64,000 bases of DNA from an uncultured Christensenellaceae bacterium. Lineage in GTDB: Bacteria; Bacillota; Clostridia; Christensenellales; Pumilibacteraceae. The DNA lies in NCBI GenBank assembly GCA_910586925.1, contig CAJUKG010000004.1:157932-221931 (forward strand), in the 5' to 3' direction. This document shows, in pieces, positions 8,499 through 16,876 of the stretch. Position 1 is the first letter of the stretch, and the number at the start of each line of letters is the position of its first letter. The notes under the pieces were generated by a model that was not told where the DNA came from, did no database searches, and worked only from the letters and a program-made list of their open reading frames with translations. Made by a program: the position numbers and the translations under genes.

Positions 8499-10865
8499 TT
8501 ACTTTCCGAGGAACTTTTTGATTTCGGGCACGCCCGCATACTTCGCGACGTCGCTGCCGTTTGTGACGACGAGCGTCGGAGCTTTTTTAACGCCGTACTG
8601 CTTCGCCGCATCGGGGCTTGCCGTCGCGTCGACGACGTCCACCGTAATGCCCGCTTTCTCTATCATGGGGATAGCCACTTTGCAGTTGGGGCACGTCGGA
8701 GTGGTGAACAGCGTGTAATGAAGCTCGCCCGTGACCTGCGGTTCTTCCGCCGCGGCACATTCCGCCGCGATCTTGTGACCGGTGTGCGGGGTGGCATATT
8801 TCATTGTGTTGTACGTGCGTCTGTCCTTGAACTCCTGCGCTTTGCCGTCGTTCCAGTTCTGAACGGGACGGTAGTAACCGGTTATACGGCTGTTAACTTC
8901 CGTCTTTTCGCCGCACTTCGGACATTTATACACCTCGCCCGCTATATAGCCGTGGTTCTTGCAAACCGAATACGTCGGGGACAGCGTGAAGTACGGGAGT
9001 TTATAGTTCTCCGCGACCGTGCGAACGAGTTTCGCCGCCGCCTTCCAATCGGGCAGTTTCTCGCCGAGGAAAGTGTGGAACACCGTGCCCGAAGTGTACA
9101 GGGTCTGCAATTCGTCCTGAATATCGAGCGCGCTGAACACGTCCTCGGTATAGCCTACGGGCAGGTGCGAGCTGTTGGTGTAGTACGGCGTGCCGTTCTC
9201 GTTGGCGGTGATGATTTCGGGATAACGCTCTTTGTCGTGCTTCGCGAGGCGGTACGTCGTGGACTCCGCGGGCGTCGCTTCGAGGTTGTAAAGATCGCCG
9301 TACTGCTCTTGATAAATGACGAGCCGCTCGCGCATGTGGTTGAGCACGTCTTTGGCGAACTCCTGCGCGCGCTTATCGGTGAGGTTGGAGCGCAACCACT
9401 TCGCATTAAGACACGCTTCGTTCATGCCGACAAGTCCGATCGTAGAGAAGTGGTTGTTGAACGTGCCGAGGTAGCGGCGGGTGTACGGATACAGACCCTC
9501 GTCCATGAGCTTGGTTATAATGTCGCGCTTGATCTTGAGCGACCGCGCGGATATATCCATCAGTTTATCGAGCCGTGCGTAGAACTCTTGCTCGTTCGCG
9601 GAAAGGTACGCTATGCGCGGCATGTTGAGCGTCACGACGCCGACCGAGCCTGTGCTCTCGCCGCTGCCGAAGAATCCGCCCGACTTTTTGCGCAGTTCGC
9701 GAAGGTCAAGACGCAGGCGGCAGCACATACTGCGAATGTCCGACGGCTCCATGTCCGAATTGATATAGTTGCTGAAGTACGGCGTGCCGTATTTGGCAGC
9801 CATTTCGAAAAGCAGTTTGTTGTTCTCGCTGTCCGACCAGTCGAAGTCGCGAGTGATCGAGTACGTGGGGATCGGGTATTGGAAACCTCTGCCGTTCGCG
9901 TCGCCTTCGATCATGATCTCGATGAACGCCTTGTTCACCATGTCCATTTCCTTCTTGCAGTCTTTGTACTTGAAGTCCATGGGTTTGCCGCCGACGATCG
10001 CCTGTTGCTCGGCGAGGTCGGGCGGGCATGTCCAGTCGAGCGTGATGTTGCTGAACGGAGCCTGCGTGCCCCAGCGCGACGGAGTGTTAACGCCGTAAAT
10101 AAACGACTCGATGCACTTTTTCACTTCGCCGTACTTGAGGTTGTCCACCTTGACGAACGGCGCGAGATATGTGTCGAAAGACGAGAACGCCTGCGCGCCC
10201 GCCCATTCGTTTTGCATAATGCCGAGGAAGTTGACCATCTGATTGCAAAGGGTGGCAAGATGGCTCGCCGGCGAAGAACTGATCTTGCCGGGAATACCGC
10301 CCAAGCCTTCCTCGATGAGCTGACGCAACGACCAGCCCGCGCAGTAACCGGTAAGCATGGACATGTCGTGAATGTGAATGTCGGCGTTGCGGTGCGCGTT
10401 CGCTATCTCCTCGTCGTATATTTCGGACAGCCAATAGTTGGCGGTGATCGCGCCGGAGTTGGACAGAATAAGTCCGCCCACCGAATACGTAACGGTGGAA
10501 TTCTCCTTGACGCGCCAGTCGGACGCCTTGACGTAACTGTCCACAAGTTCTTTGTAGTCAAGTATGGTGGACTTCATATTGCGGATCTTCTCGCGCTGTT
10601 TGCGGTAGAGAATGTACGCCTTGGCAACGTCGGCATAGCCCGCCTGAATGAGCACCTGCTCGACGCTGTCCTGAATGTCCTCGACGGCGACAAGACCGTT
10701 TTTGACTTTACCCGAAAAATCGGCTGTGACGCGGAGCGCGATCATATCTATAATACAATCGTTGTATTCCTTGTTCTGCGCGTCGAACGCCTTGCGAATG
10801 GCATGACCTATCTTGGATATGTCAAACTCCGTCTTTTTTCCGTCTCTTTTGACTACTTGATACAT
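8499..10865 (-). CDS. nrdD: Anaerobic (class III) ribonucleoside-triphosphate reductase with C-terminal redoxin domain
   Basis: 788 residues. It reduces ribonucleotides to deoxynucleotides without oxygen, using a glycyl radical. Residues 1-95 form an ATP cone. The catalytic barrel includes SMCCRLRLD. Near the end come a zinc-type Cys cluster (CKNHG, CPKCGE) and the glycyl-radical motif RITGYY (Gly ~663). About 50 residues later an extra ~75-residue thioredoxin/glutaredoxin-like domain begins (HYTLFTTPTCPNC, Cys ~725 and 728). Most NrdD proteins end shortly after the glycyl-radical loop. The ATG at 10865 has the ribosome site GGAGG; a longer in-frame start at 10976 would fall upstream of the predicted promoter. 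No activase gene (nrdG) is seen nearby. Confidence 0.95.
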   Translation of the reverse strand: MYQVVKRDGKKTEFDISKIGHAIRKAFDAQNKEYNDCIIDMIALRVTADFSGKVKNGLVAVEDIQDSVEQVLIQAGYADVAKAYILYRKQREKIRNMKSTILDYKELVDSYVKASDWRVKENSTVTYSVGGLILSNSGAITANYWLSEIYDEEIANAHRNADIHIHDMSMLTGYCAGWSLRQLIEEGLGGIPGKISSSPASHLATLCNQMVNFLGIMQNEWAGAQAFSSFDTYLAPFVKVDNLKYGEVKKCIESFIYGVNTPSRWGTQAPFSNITLDWTCPPDLAEQQAIVGGKPMDFKYKDCKKEMDMVNKAFIEIMIEGDANGRGFQYPIPTYSITRDFDWSDSENNKLLFEMAAKYGTPYFSNYINSDMEPSDIRSMCCRLRLDLRELRKKSGGFFGSGESTGSVGVVTLNMPRIAYLSANEQEFYARLDKLMDISARSLKIKRDIITKLMDEGLYPYTRRYLGTFNNHFSTIGLVGMNEACLNAKWLRSNLTDKRAQEFAKDVLNHMRERLVIYQEQYGDLYNLEATPAESTTYRLAKHDKERYPEIITANENGTPYYTNSSHLPVGYTEDVFSALDIQDELQTLYTSGTVFHTFLGEKLPDWKAAAKLVRTVAENYKLPYFTLSPTYSVCKNHGYIAGEVYKCPKCGEKTEVNSRITGYYRPVQNWNDGKAQEFKDRRTYNTMKYATPHTGHKIAAECAAAEEPQVTGELHYTLFTTPTCPNCKVAIPMIEKAGITVDVVDATASPDAAKQYGVKKAPTLVVTNGSDVAKYAGVPEIKKFLGK

Positions 10866-10935
10866 GATGTAACCTCCGATGCTAATGCTGAATATCCCCT
10901 TTCGGGACCTAACCCGATCGAGTGAAAGCTTGTTC

Positions 10936-10964
10936 AGTATACCACCGCCGCAAACTAATGTCAA
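10936..10964 (-). promoter_or_regulatory. Consensus promoter of nrdD-trxB
   Basis: Minus strand TTGACA (10964-10959), 17-nt spacer, TATACT (10941-10936). One NrdR-like box begins 9 bp upstream of the -35. Confidence 0.85.
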
Positions 10965-10972
10965 GCTTTTTG

Positions 10973-10988
10973 CCACTATATATTGTGG
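10973..10988. promoter_or_regulatory. NrdR box 1
   Basis: CCACTATATATTGTGG, a 16-bp near-palindrome matching the NrdR consensus core (ACACWATATATWGTGT type). It lies directly upstream of the nrdD -35. Confidence 0.8.
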
Positions 10989-11014
10989 TTTTCAAAAAAA
11001 TTTTTCGGAAATTT

Positions 11015-11030
11015 CCACAATATATGCAAT
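11015..11030. promoter_or_regulatory. NrdR box 2 (weaker)
   Basis: CCACAATATATGCAAT, with one good half-site. It starts 42 bp from box 1, which is about four helical turns; published NrdR pairs are usually about three turns apart. Confidence 0.6.
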
Positions 11031-11167
11031 CGCCCGATTTCGACAAAATCAAACCGACGGTTTTCCGCACACGCATGGAAATATATTTACATCGCGATAA
11101 ATAAAACCGCCGTTTCGATAATATAATGCGAAAGTCGCGAATATTTTATGCGAAAACGACGCGCGGG

Positions 11168-12013
11168 CTATTCGGAGAAGAAAGCGACGGCTATCGCGCC
11201 GGGACCGACGTGAGTGCCGATAGTGCTGCCTATGGGGTACACGGGAAGCGCGTCAGTCTTGCCCTTCCACAGCGGCGCACTGTCCTCGATATACTTGTTC
11301 AGTATAGTCGCGTCAAGCCCCGAATATCCGAGCGCGAACGGCATGCCGAAGTCTATGCCGCCGCACTTCGACACGAGCTGAACGAGCAGATTGTTCCCGC
11401 GCTTACTGCCCATAGCCTTGCCGACGAGCTTCACTTCGCCGTCCATTATCGAAACGACCGGCTTGATCGAGAGTATTCCGCCCGCGAACGCCGCCGCCGC
11501 GGAGATCCGTCCGCCGAGCTTGAGGTAGTGCAAAGTATCGAGCAGCGCGAGAAGCTGGATTTTTCCCTTCTTCCCGTCGAGCTTCGCGGCTATCTCACGC
11601 GCGGAAAGTCCCGACGCCGCGAGCCGCACGGCGTACTGAATAAGCACCCGCTCGCCTATGCACGCGTTAAGACTGTCCACGGCGTATACCCTGCCCGCGA
11701 ACTTACTCGCCGCCGTCGCGGCACAGTCGTACGTGCCCGACAGTTTGGACGAAATGGTGATGACGACAAGCTCGTCCGCCGTTTCGAGCAGTTCGCCGAA
11801 CTTTTCTTCCCAGCAAAACTCGCTTATCTGACTCGTTTGCGGCAGCTCGTCGCTCTCGATGAGCCGCTCGAAAAATCCCTCGTGCGTCAGATCCACGCCG
11901 TCCGAAAACTCCTCGCTCCCGAACCGCACCCGCATCGGCACAAGCTCGACGCCGAGCGCGTCCGCCTCCGCCTTCGCAATATCCGCCGCCGAATCTATAA
12001 CTATTTTAACCAT
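11168..12013 (-). CDS. DegV family fatty-acid-binding protein
   Basis: 281 residues, the normal DegV length. The N-terminal start (KIVIDSAAD), the SSKLSGTY loop, the LLDTLHYLKLGGRIS segment and the C-terminal GSTIGTHVGPGAIAVAF motif are all typical. DegV (FakB-like) proteins bind a fatty acid and can present it to a fatty-acid kinase for phospholipid synthesis. No kinase gene (fakA) is present here, so the substrate and partner are unknown. The ribosome site AAGGAG precedes the ATG. The gene stands alone, separated from nrdD by the nrd regulatory region. Confidence 0.93.
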   Translation of the reverse strand: MVKIVIDSAADIAKAEADALGVELVPMRVRFGSEEFSDGVDLTHEGFFERLIESDELPQTSQISEFCWEEKFGELLETADELVVITISSKLSGTYDCAATAASKFAGRVYAVDSLNACIGERVLIQYAVRLAASGLSAREIAAKLDGKKGKIQLLALLDTLHYLKLGGRISAAAAFAGGILSIKPVVSIMDGEVKLVGKAMGSKRGNNLLVQLVSKCGGIDFGMPFALGYSGLDATILNKYIEDSAPLWKGKTDALPVYPIGSTIGTHVGPGAIAVAFFSE

Positions 12014-12134
12014 GACCCTCTCCTTTTGCGCCCGTCCGCGACAGTATGCCGCGCGGCGCGATAGCTTGTTGATTTATCAACAATATTATACTATATTATT
12101 TGCTCGGGTTTGTCAACCGATTATAATAATTATG

Positions 12135-12163
12135 TTGACTATTTTCGTGCCGTGGGCTATAAT
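12135..12163 (+). promoter_or_regulatory. Promoter placed for leaderless transcription
   Basis: TTGACT (12135-12140), 17-nt spacer, TATAAT (12158-12163). The ATG at 12170 is only 6 nt after the -10, so transcription should begin at or next to the start codon. Confidence 0.75.
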
Positions 12164-12169
12164 TGTAAT

Positions 12170-12733
12170 ATGAAACGGGAAGTTATCGTAAGAAGAAGCA
12201 AAACACTGCTTAAGATGAACATAGCGAAAATCGCCGTCGGCGGAGTGCTGACGGTGCCGCTGATAGTGATCGCGGTATATCTGTTTTGCGGCGTGAACGT
12301 CGGTTGGTACGGTTGGCTCGCCGTCGTGTCGATACCCGCGATCGTCGCGTTCATCAACGGCATCAAGGGCGTTTACCATCATCGCAAAATGCCCGAAACC
12401 CCGCTCGCGTACGAGGACGGCGTATTCACAGTGCTCGGCAAAGAGATCCCCGCGAAAGAAGTGGCGAACATAATTCTCGCGCAGGAAAGCCGCAACGTCG
12501 GACAGGTCACCGTCGTGACGTCCGACGGCAAGAACATGATAATATACAACGTGCCAGACTATAAACGCGTCGCGGCGCGACTCATCGACATACTCGCCGA
12601 CAACGAAGTCGAACCGTTCAAAACGGCGCGCGACAACTTCGTCAAAGAACAGGAACAAGCGGAGACGGAAGCGAAAGCGCAAGCGGAAACTCAAGCCGAA
12701 CCCGAAAAGAAAAAACCGAAAAAGAAACGTTAA
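12170..12733 (+). CDS. Small membrane protein with PH-like domain and charged tail
   Basis: 187 residues from the ATG at 12170. After a basic N-terminus, two hydrophobic segments (~20-38 and 42-60) form a hairpin. Residues ~75-140 form a soluble domain (pattern YEDGVFTVLGKEIPAKEVANI) that resembles bacterial PH-like domains. The tail is an Ala/Glu/Gln helix ending in a Lys-rich stretch. No ribosome site is present and the -10 hexamer ends 6 nt upstream of the ATG, so the mRNA is probably leaderless. It converges with the ABC gene, and a shared hairpin lies between them. Function unknown. Confidence 0.75.
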   Translation: MKREVIVRRSKTLLKMNIAKIAVGGVLTVPLIVIAVYLFCGVNVGWYGWLAVVSIPAIVAFINGIKGVYHHRKMPETPLAYEDGVFTVLGKEIPAKEVANIILAQESRNVGQVTVVTSDGKNMIIYNVPDYKRVAARLIDILADNEVEPFKTARDNFVKEQEQAETEAKAQAETQAEPEKKKPKKKR

Positions 12734-12741
12734 CGAAAGAT

Positions 12742-12765
12742 TGGAGCCGAGAAGCTCCGATTTTC
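12742..12765 (+). terminator. Terminator between convergent genes
   Basis: TGGAGC/GCTCCG-type stem with a GAGAA-type loop followed by TTTTCT on the plus strand. It lies between the 12170 gene and the end of the ABC gene. Confidence 0.75.
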
Positions 12766-14663
12766 TATTCTCTGTTTATAACTTCGATACTCGTCATGCG
12801 CATAATGCCGCGAAGCGGGAGCACGCACCCGACAAGACCTATCGCCGCAACGGCGCAAAACAGCAGCGGCAACGAGAAATAATACGCGCCGAAAAACGCT
12901 ATCCCGAAAACCGCGTTCATGCACTCGCATGCCGCGACCGTGATTATACTCGACAGAATAAATACTATCCCGCTTATAACCGCCGCTTCGCAAAAGAACA
13001 CTTTGAACAGCCCCGCCGTGTTCGCGCCGTTCGCCTTGAGTATGCCGAGCGACCTGTATCTGTCCGTAAAACTCTGCAACAGGAAATTCAACAGCAACAG
13101 CGTTGCAAAAACACCGAACACCGCCGCGAGCACGCCAGACCACGTCCCTATCCTTTTTATCTGTTCGGTGTACTTTTCGGCGTTCTGCACCGTGGCGTTG
13201 TATACGCGAAATCTGTCGTTGCTTCTCAAATACGCCGTAACGGCGCGCGTGTTTTTTATTACGACCAAATCGCACTCGCCCAACTCGCTCACAAACATGA
13301 GATTGTGCACCGAGCACTCGAGGGTTATCGAGTACAGTTCCGCAAGCCCGCCGAGTTCGGTCGTATTCTTCAACCCGTCGAACGGCACGGCGTCAAACCG
13401 AGTATCTATAATGCCGACTACCGTATAATCGCGATCGCCGACCGTCAAAACTTTTCCGACAATGCTTTCGGGTTCGCTTTCGCCGAAAATCACACGCCCG
13501 ATTATATCGGCGGAAAATGCAGTTATACAAAGCTCGTCGCCGCGCGTCGGCAACCGCCCCAATATCGTAAACCGATTGACCGCGGCTTTCTGTTCGGTCA
13601 TTACCGCAAAGCTATGCGGCAATATACTGTCGTACACGCTCGGCGCGGGGTTATTCGCCGCAATGCCGTCCGTCCGCACGACCCCGAAAGTATTTTCTTC
13701 CCCGAACACGTCCGCCGCCCCGACGATATCTATAGGCTCGGGCGCATTGTATCCGTACACGGCACTGTATTCCGCACCGTCCGCGATCATGGCGTTGTAT
13801 AAAATATTCTCGTACGAATTGAGCGACGCCGACACCGCAACCCCCAATAGAGTAAACGCCATTACCGAAAGCAACAACGTAAACACAAGCCGTATCGGAT
13901 GCGCGCGGAAAGTCGAACTGCCCATCTTGAACGCCGTTTTCAAAGGCAGTTTCGGTTTCTTGAATTCCGCTTGCTTTTGTTCGACCGCACTATACTCGCC
14001 GTCGCCGTCGCTTATTACTTTGCCGTCCGACAGCTCGATTATCCTATCCCCGTATTTCTCGGCAAATTCTTTATCATGCGATACGATTATTACGAGCCTG
14101 TCTTTGGATATATTCTTTAACAGCTTCATTACCATCTCGCCCGTATCGCTATCCAGCGCGCCCGTCGGCTCGTCCGCAAACACTATTTTCGGGTCTTTAA
14201 CTATCGCCCGCGCTATCGCAACGCGCTGTTTTTGCCCGCCCGACAGTTCGGTGATTTTCCGATTGCCGTACCCCTCGAGTTCCACGAGTTTTAACGCATT
14301 TTCCACTGCCGATTTATTGTCTTTGTTTCCTTGCAATTCCAAAGACAGCCCGACGTTTTCTTTTACGTCGAGTTCGGGTATTAGGTTGTATTCCTGAAAC
14401 ACAAATCCGCAATGCGAATTTCTGTATCCGTCGCGCTCCGCTCGCGAACACGTTACTATGTTCTTTCCGCCGACTTCTATTACGCTCCCTTCGTCCGCAC
14501 TGTCAAGCCCGCTCAATAAATTAAGAAGCGTCGTTTTGCCGCTTCCCGACTTCCCCAATATAAACACCGTTCCGTTTTCGGGCAATTCCATATTCACGTC
14601 GTTTAACGCCCTCACTTCTCCGCTTTTGAGCCTATAGGTCTTGCTTAAGTTGGATATTCTCAT
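12765..14663 (-). CDS. ABC transporter, ATPase fused to FtsX/MacB-like permease (copy A)
   Basis: 632 residues. The N-terminal ATPase has Walker A GKSGSGKTT, signature LSGGQKQR, Walker B FADEP and the H-loop VSHD. The linker (~215-260) leads to a MacB/FtsX-type permease: one TM at ~265-285, a large extracytoplasmic domain, then three TMs near the C-terminus. This family generally performs mechanotransmission or lipoprotein/peptide export, and Bacillota members often act in bacitracin-type peptide defence. The first 213 residues are identical to copy B. The ATG overlaps the end of copy B by 32 nt in another frame, and AGAGGG serves as ribosome site. The substrate is unknown. Confidence 0.92.
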   Translation of the reverse strand: MRISNLSKTYRLKSGEVRALNDVNMELPENGTVFILGKSGSGKTTLLNLLSGLDSADEGSVIEVGGKNIVTCSRAERDGYRNSHCGFVFQEYNLIPELDVKENVGLSLELQGNKDNKSAVENALKLVELEGYGNRKITELSGGQKQRVAIARAIVKDPKIVFADEPTGALDSDTGEMVMKLLKNISKDRLVIIVSHDKEFAEKYGDRIIELSDGKVISDGDGEYSAVEQKQAEFKKPKLPLKTAFKMGSSTFRAHPIRLVFTLLLSVMAFTLLGVAVSASLNSYENILYNAMIADGAEYSAVYGYNAPEPIDIVGAADVFGEENTFGVVRTDGIAANNPAPSVYDSILPHSFAVMTEQKAAVNRFTILGRLPTRGDELCITAFSADIIGRVIFGESEPESIVGKVLTVGDRDYTVVGIIDTRFDAVPFDGLKNTTELGGLAELYSITLECSVHNLMFVSELGECDLVVIKNTRAVTAYLRSNDRFRVYNATVQNAEKYTEQIKRIGTWSGVLAAVFGVFATLLLLNFLLQSFTDRYRSLGILKANGANTAGLFKVFFCEAAVISGIVFILSSIITVAACECMNAVFGIAFFGAYYFSLPLLFCAVAAIGLVGCVLPLRGIMRMTSIEVINRE

Positions 14664-14674
14664 TTAATTGCCCT
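14023..14674. repeat. 652-bp direct repeat, copy 1 (ATPase block)
   Basis: Identical base for base to 16106-16757 on reading both stretches. It covers codons 1-213 of copy A plus 11 nt upstream; sequence diverges on either side. Confidence 0.95.
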
Positions 14675-16746
14675 CTATTTATGAGCGATATAGTCGTAGC
14701 CTTTTTTACATTAACAAAAGCGATAATCAAGCTCCCAATTCCCGCGACGGCAACTGTCGCCAGTAACAACAGCACGGTGAACGGATTGAACGACAACACG
14801 GAAAACCCGGCATACGACTCTCTCATTACAACACCGTTTATAATAAGCGTAACTACCGCGCACAGCATCATTGCTATAATATACACGACAAGGCAAATGA
14901 CGCCGACACAACAACCGTAAATTGCGAAAATGTTTTTATAGTCCGCGCCCATGGCGGACAGTATTCCTATCTGCTTCATTTGACTGCGAATTGAAACAAC
15001 TATAAAGCGTATTAACAGAGCAAACGAGATAACGAAAAATATAATGCCCAAATACAGGAACAACGACTTGTATATAACCAAATTCGCCGCAGCGCCGTAA
15101 TATCCCAAGCTCGTAGCATACAAAAAAACATATCGCGTATTATTTTCCTCATTGTCCAAAACAAAATCCGCAAGTGCTTCAAAATTGTTTGTAATGGGGA
15201 CTGTAAATAAGCCGTATGCGTCGTTGAGATCGTCGCTGATATAAATTTTATCGTGCGGGTGATATTCGATTTCGGCGTGCATTTCATAACACCTCTTATC
15301 GCAACCGGTATTTACGACGCCGACAACCGTCTTAAATTTTCCTGCAATTATCGCCCCGAAATTTCCGTTTTCGTTGACAGTCGGTTGTTCGACATATATT
15401 TTTTTGCCTATAATATCTTCCGCACACTTGATGTTTACGACTGCTCCGTCATCTATCAAGCCGCCCCAAATAAACGAGTTAAGCATATTATCGTTAATGG
15501 CTACTTCGGACTTGTTTTGCGGCAGACGTCCGATTACCGAAAAGCCGAACTCCTCACACGCGGCTTCGTCGATATTGCAAAAACCGCTCGTAGAAGGCGC
15601 ATAATAATCTTTCAAGTCCACGGTTTCCTCGTAAATTTGCTTATACGGCATGCCAAACAAATTATTAAATTCGAATGCGCGAACGTTGAATATTTTGCAT
15701 ATCGAGTGACCGTAAATGCGCTGTAATATTTCCGCGTCCGATTTGGTCAGCGGCATCGTATACCAGTCTCTCGTATCCGCGCCGAAAAACCTGTCGAGCG
15801 AATTGTCGACAAGACCGGACTGCTTAACTTCCTCTTTCGCGATAACCGCATATTGCATTTCGCTGTCTCGCACTGCTTTCAAATAATTCGAACGCATATC
15901 GGCTGTGACCATATTAAATGACGCACCGAAAAACGCAAAAGCAATCACCGAAAGCAAAACCGAAATTAGGCAACGTATCGGGTGCAAACGAAAAGTCGAG
16001 CTTCCTATCCTAAACGCCGTTTTGAGCGGCAGCTTCGGCTTTTTGAAGTCTTTCTGCTGTTGCTCGCTTTCCGTATGCTCGCCGTCGCTGTCGCTTACTA
16101 CTTTTCCGTCCGACAGCTCGATTATCCTATCCCCGTATTTCTCGGCAAATTCTTTATCATGCGATACGATTATTACGAGCCTGTCTTTGGATATATTCTT
16201 TAACAGCTTCATTACCATCTCGCCCGTATCGCTATCCAGCGCGCCCGTCGGCTCGTCCGCAAACACTATTTTCGGGTCTTTAACTATCGCCCGCGCTATC
16301 GCAACGCGCTGTTTTTGCCCGCCCGACAGTTCGGTGATTTTCCGATTGCCGTACCCCTCGAGTTCCACGAGTTTTAACGCATTTTCCACTGCCGATTTAT
16401 TGTCTTTGTTTCCTTGCAATTCCAAAGACAGCCCGACGTTTTCTTTTACGTCGAGTTCGGGTATTAGGTTGTATTCCTGAAACACAAATCCGCAATGCGA
16501 ATTTCTGTATCCGTCGCGCTCCGCTCGCGAACACGTTACTATGTTCTTTCCGCCGACTTCTATTACGCTCCCTTCGTCCGCACTGTCAAGCCCGCTCAAT
16601 AAATTAAGAAGCGTCGTTTTGCCGCTTCCCGACTTCCCCAATATAAACACCGTTCCGTTTTCGGGCAATTCCATATTCACGTCGTTTAACGCCCTCACTT
16701 CTCCGCTTTTGAGCCTATAGGTCTTGCTTAAGTTGGATATTCTCAT
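14632..16746 (-). CDS. ABC transporter, ATPase fused to FtsX/MacB-like permease (copy B)
   Basis: 704 residues with the same architecture as copy A, from which it differs almost entirely in the permease half: a longer extracytoplasmic domain (~290-560) and four TM segments. The ATPase carries intact Walker A, signature, Walker B and H-loop. The C-terminal RGQLNENIQLKQDL tail is read in a shifted frame through the start of copy A, which suggests that its original stop was lost when the ATPase block was copied behind it. It has a consensus promoter, is first in the operon, and is probably expressed with copy A. The two could form a heterodimer or serve different substrates. Confidence 0.92.
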   Translation of the reverse strand: MRISNLSKTYRLKSGEVRALNDVNMELPENGTVFILGKSGSGKTTLLNLLSGLDSADEGSVIEVGGKNIVTCSRAERDGYRNSHCGFVFQEYNLIPELDVKENVGLSLELQGNKDNKSAVENALKLVELEGYGNRKITELSGGQKQRVAIARAIVKDPKIVFADEPTGALDSDTGEMVMKLLKNISKDRLVIIVSHDKEFAEKYGDRIIELSDGKVVSDSDGEHTESEQQQKDFKKPKLPLKTAFRIGSSTFRLHPIRCLISVLLSVIAFAFFGASFNMVTADMRSNYLKAVRDSEMQYAVIAKEEVKQSGLVDNSLDRFFGADTRDWYTMPLTKSDAEILQRIYGHSICKIFNVRAFEFNNLFGMPYKQIYEETVDLKDYYAPSTSGFCNIDEAACEEFGFSVIGRLPQNKSEVAINDNMLNSFIWGGLIDDGAVVNIKCAEDIIGKKIYVEQPTVNENGNFGAIIAGKFKTVVGVVNTGCDKRCYEMHAEIEYHPHDKIYISDDLNDAYGLFTVPITNNFEALADFVLDNEENNTRYVFLYATSLGYYGAAANLVIYKSLFLYLGIIFFVISFALLIRFIVVSIRSQMKQIGILSAMGADYKNIFAIYGCCVGVICLVVYIIAMMLCAVVTLIINGVVMRESYAGFSVLSFNPFTVLLLLATVAVAGIGSLIIAFVNVKKATTISLINRGQLNENIQLKQDL

Positions 16747-16757
16747 TTAATTGCCCT
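16106..16757. repeat. 652-bp direct repeat, copy 2 (ATPase block)
   Basis: Identical to 14023-14674 with an offset of 2083 bp. Recombination between the copies would delete the copy B permease and leave one chimeric gene. Confidence 0.95.
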
Positions 16758-16765
16758 TTCTTTAC

Positions 16766-16794
16766 ATTATATCACACACGTCGGTATATGTCAA
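16766..16794 (-). promoter_or_regulatory. Consensus promoter of the ABC operon
   Basis: Minus strand TTGACA (16794-16789), 17-nt spacer, TATAAT (16771-16766), about 20 nt before the copy B start. Confidence 0.85.
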
Positions 16795-16832
16795 TACACG
16801 CGCAATAATATTAAAAGACAATCGGTTATGGC

Positions 16833-16865
16833 AAAACGCGATACGAAACATATCGTACCGCGTTT
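16833..16865 (-). terminator. Terminator of the GH5 gene
   Basis: AAACGCG...CGCGTTTT stem with an inner TACGA/TCGTA pairing just after the GH5 stop. Confidence 0.65.
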
Positions 16866-16876
16866 ATTGCTTTCTA

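Noticed and set aside
8496..10925. Plus-strand open frame of about 809 codons
   Set aside because: Mirror of nrdD with no recognisable motif; it arises from GC-rich codon choice.
12765..16746. Mobile element bounded by direct repeats
   Set aside because: The repeats are coding ATPase blocks; no transposase, terminal inverted repeats or target duplication is seen.
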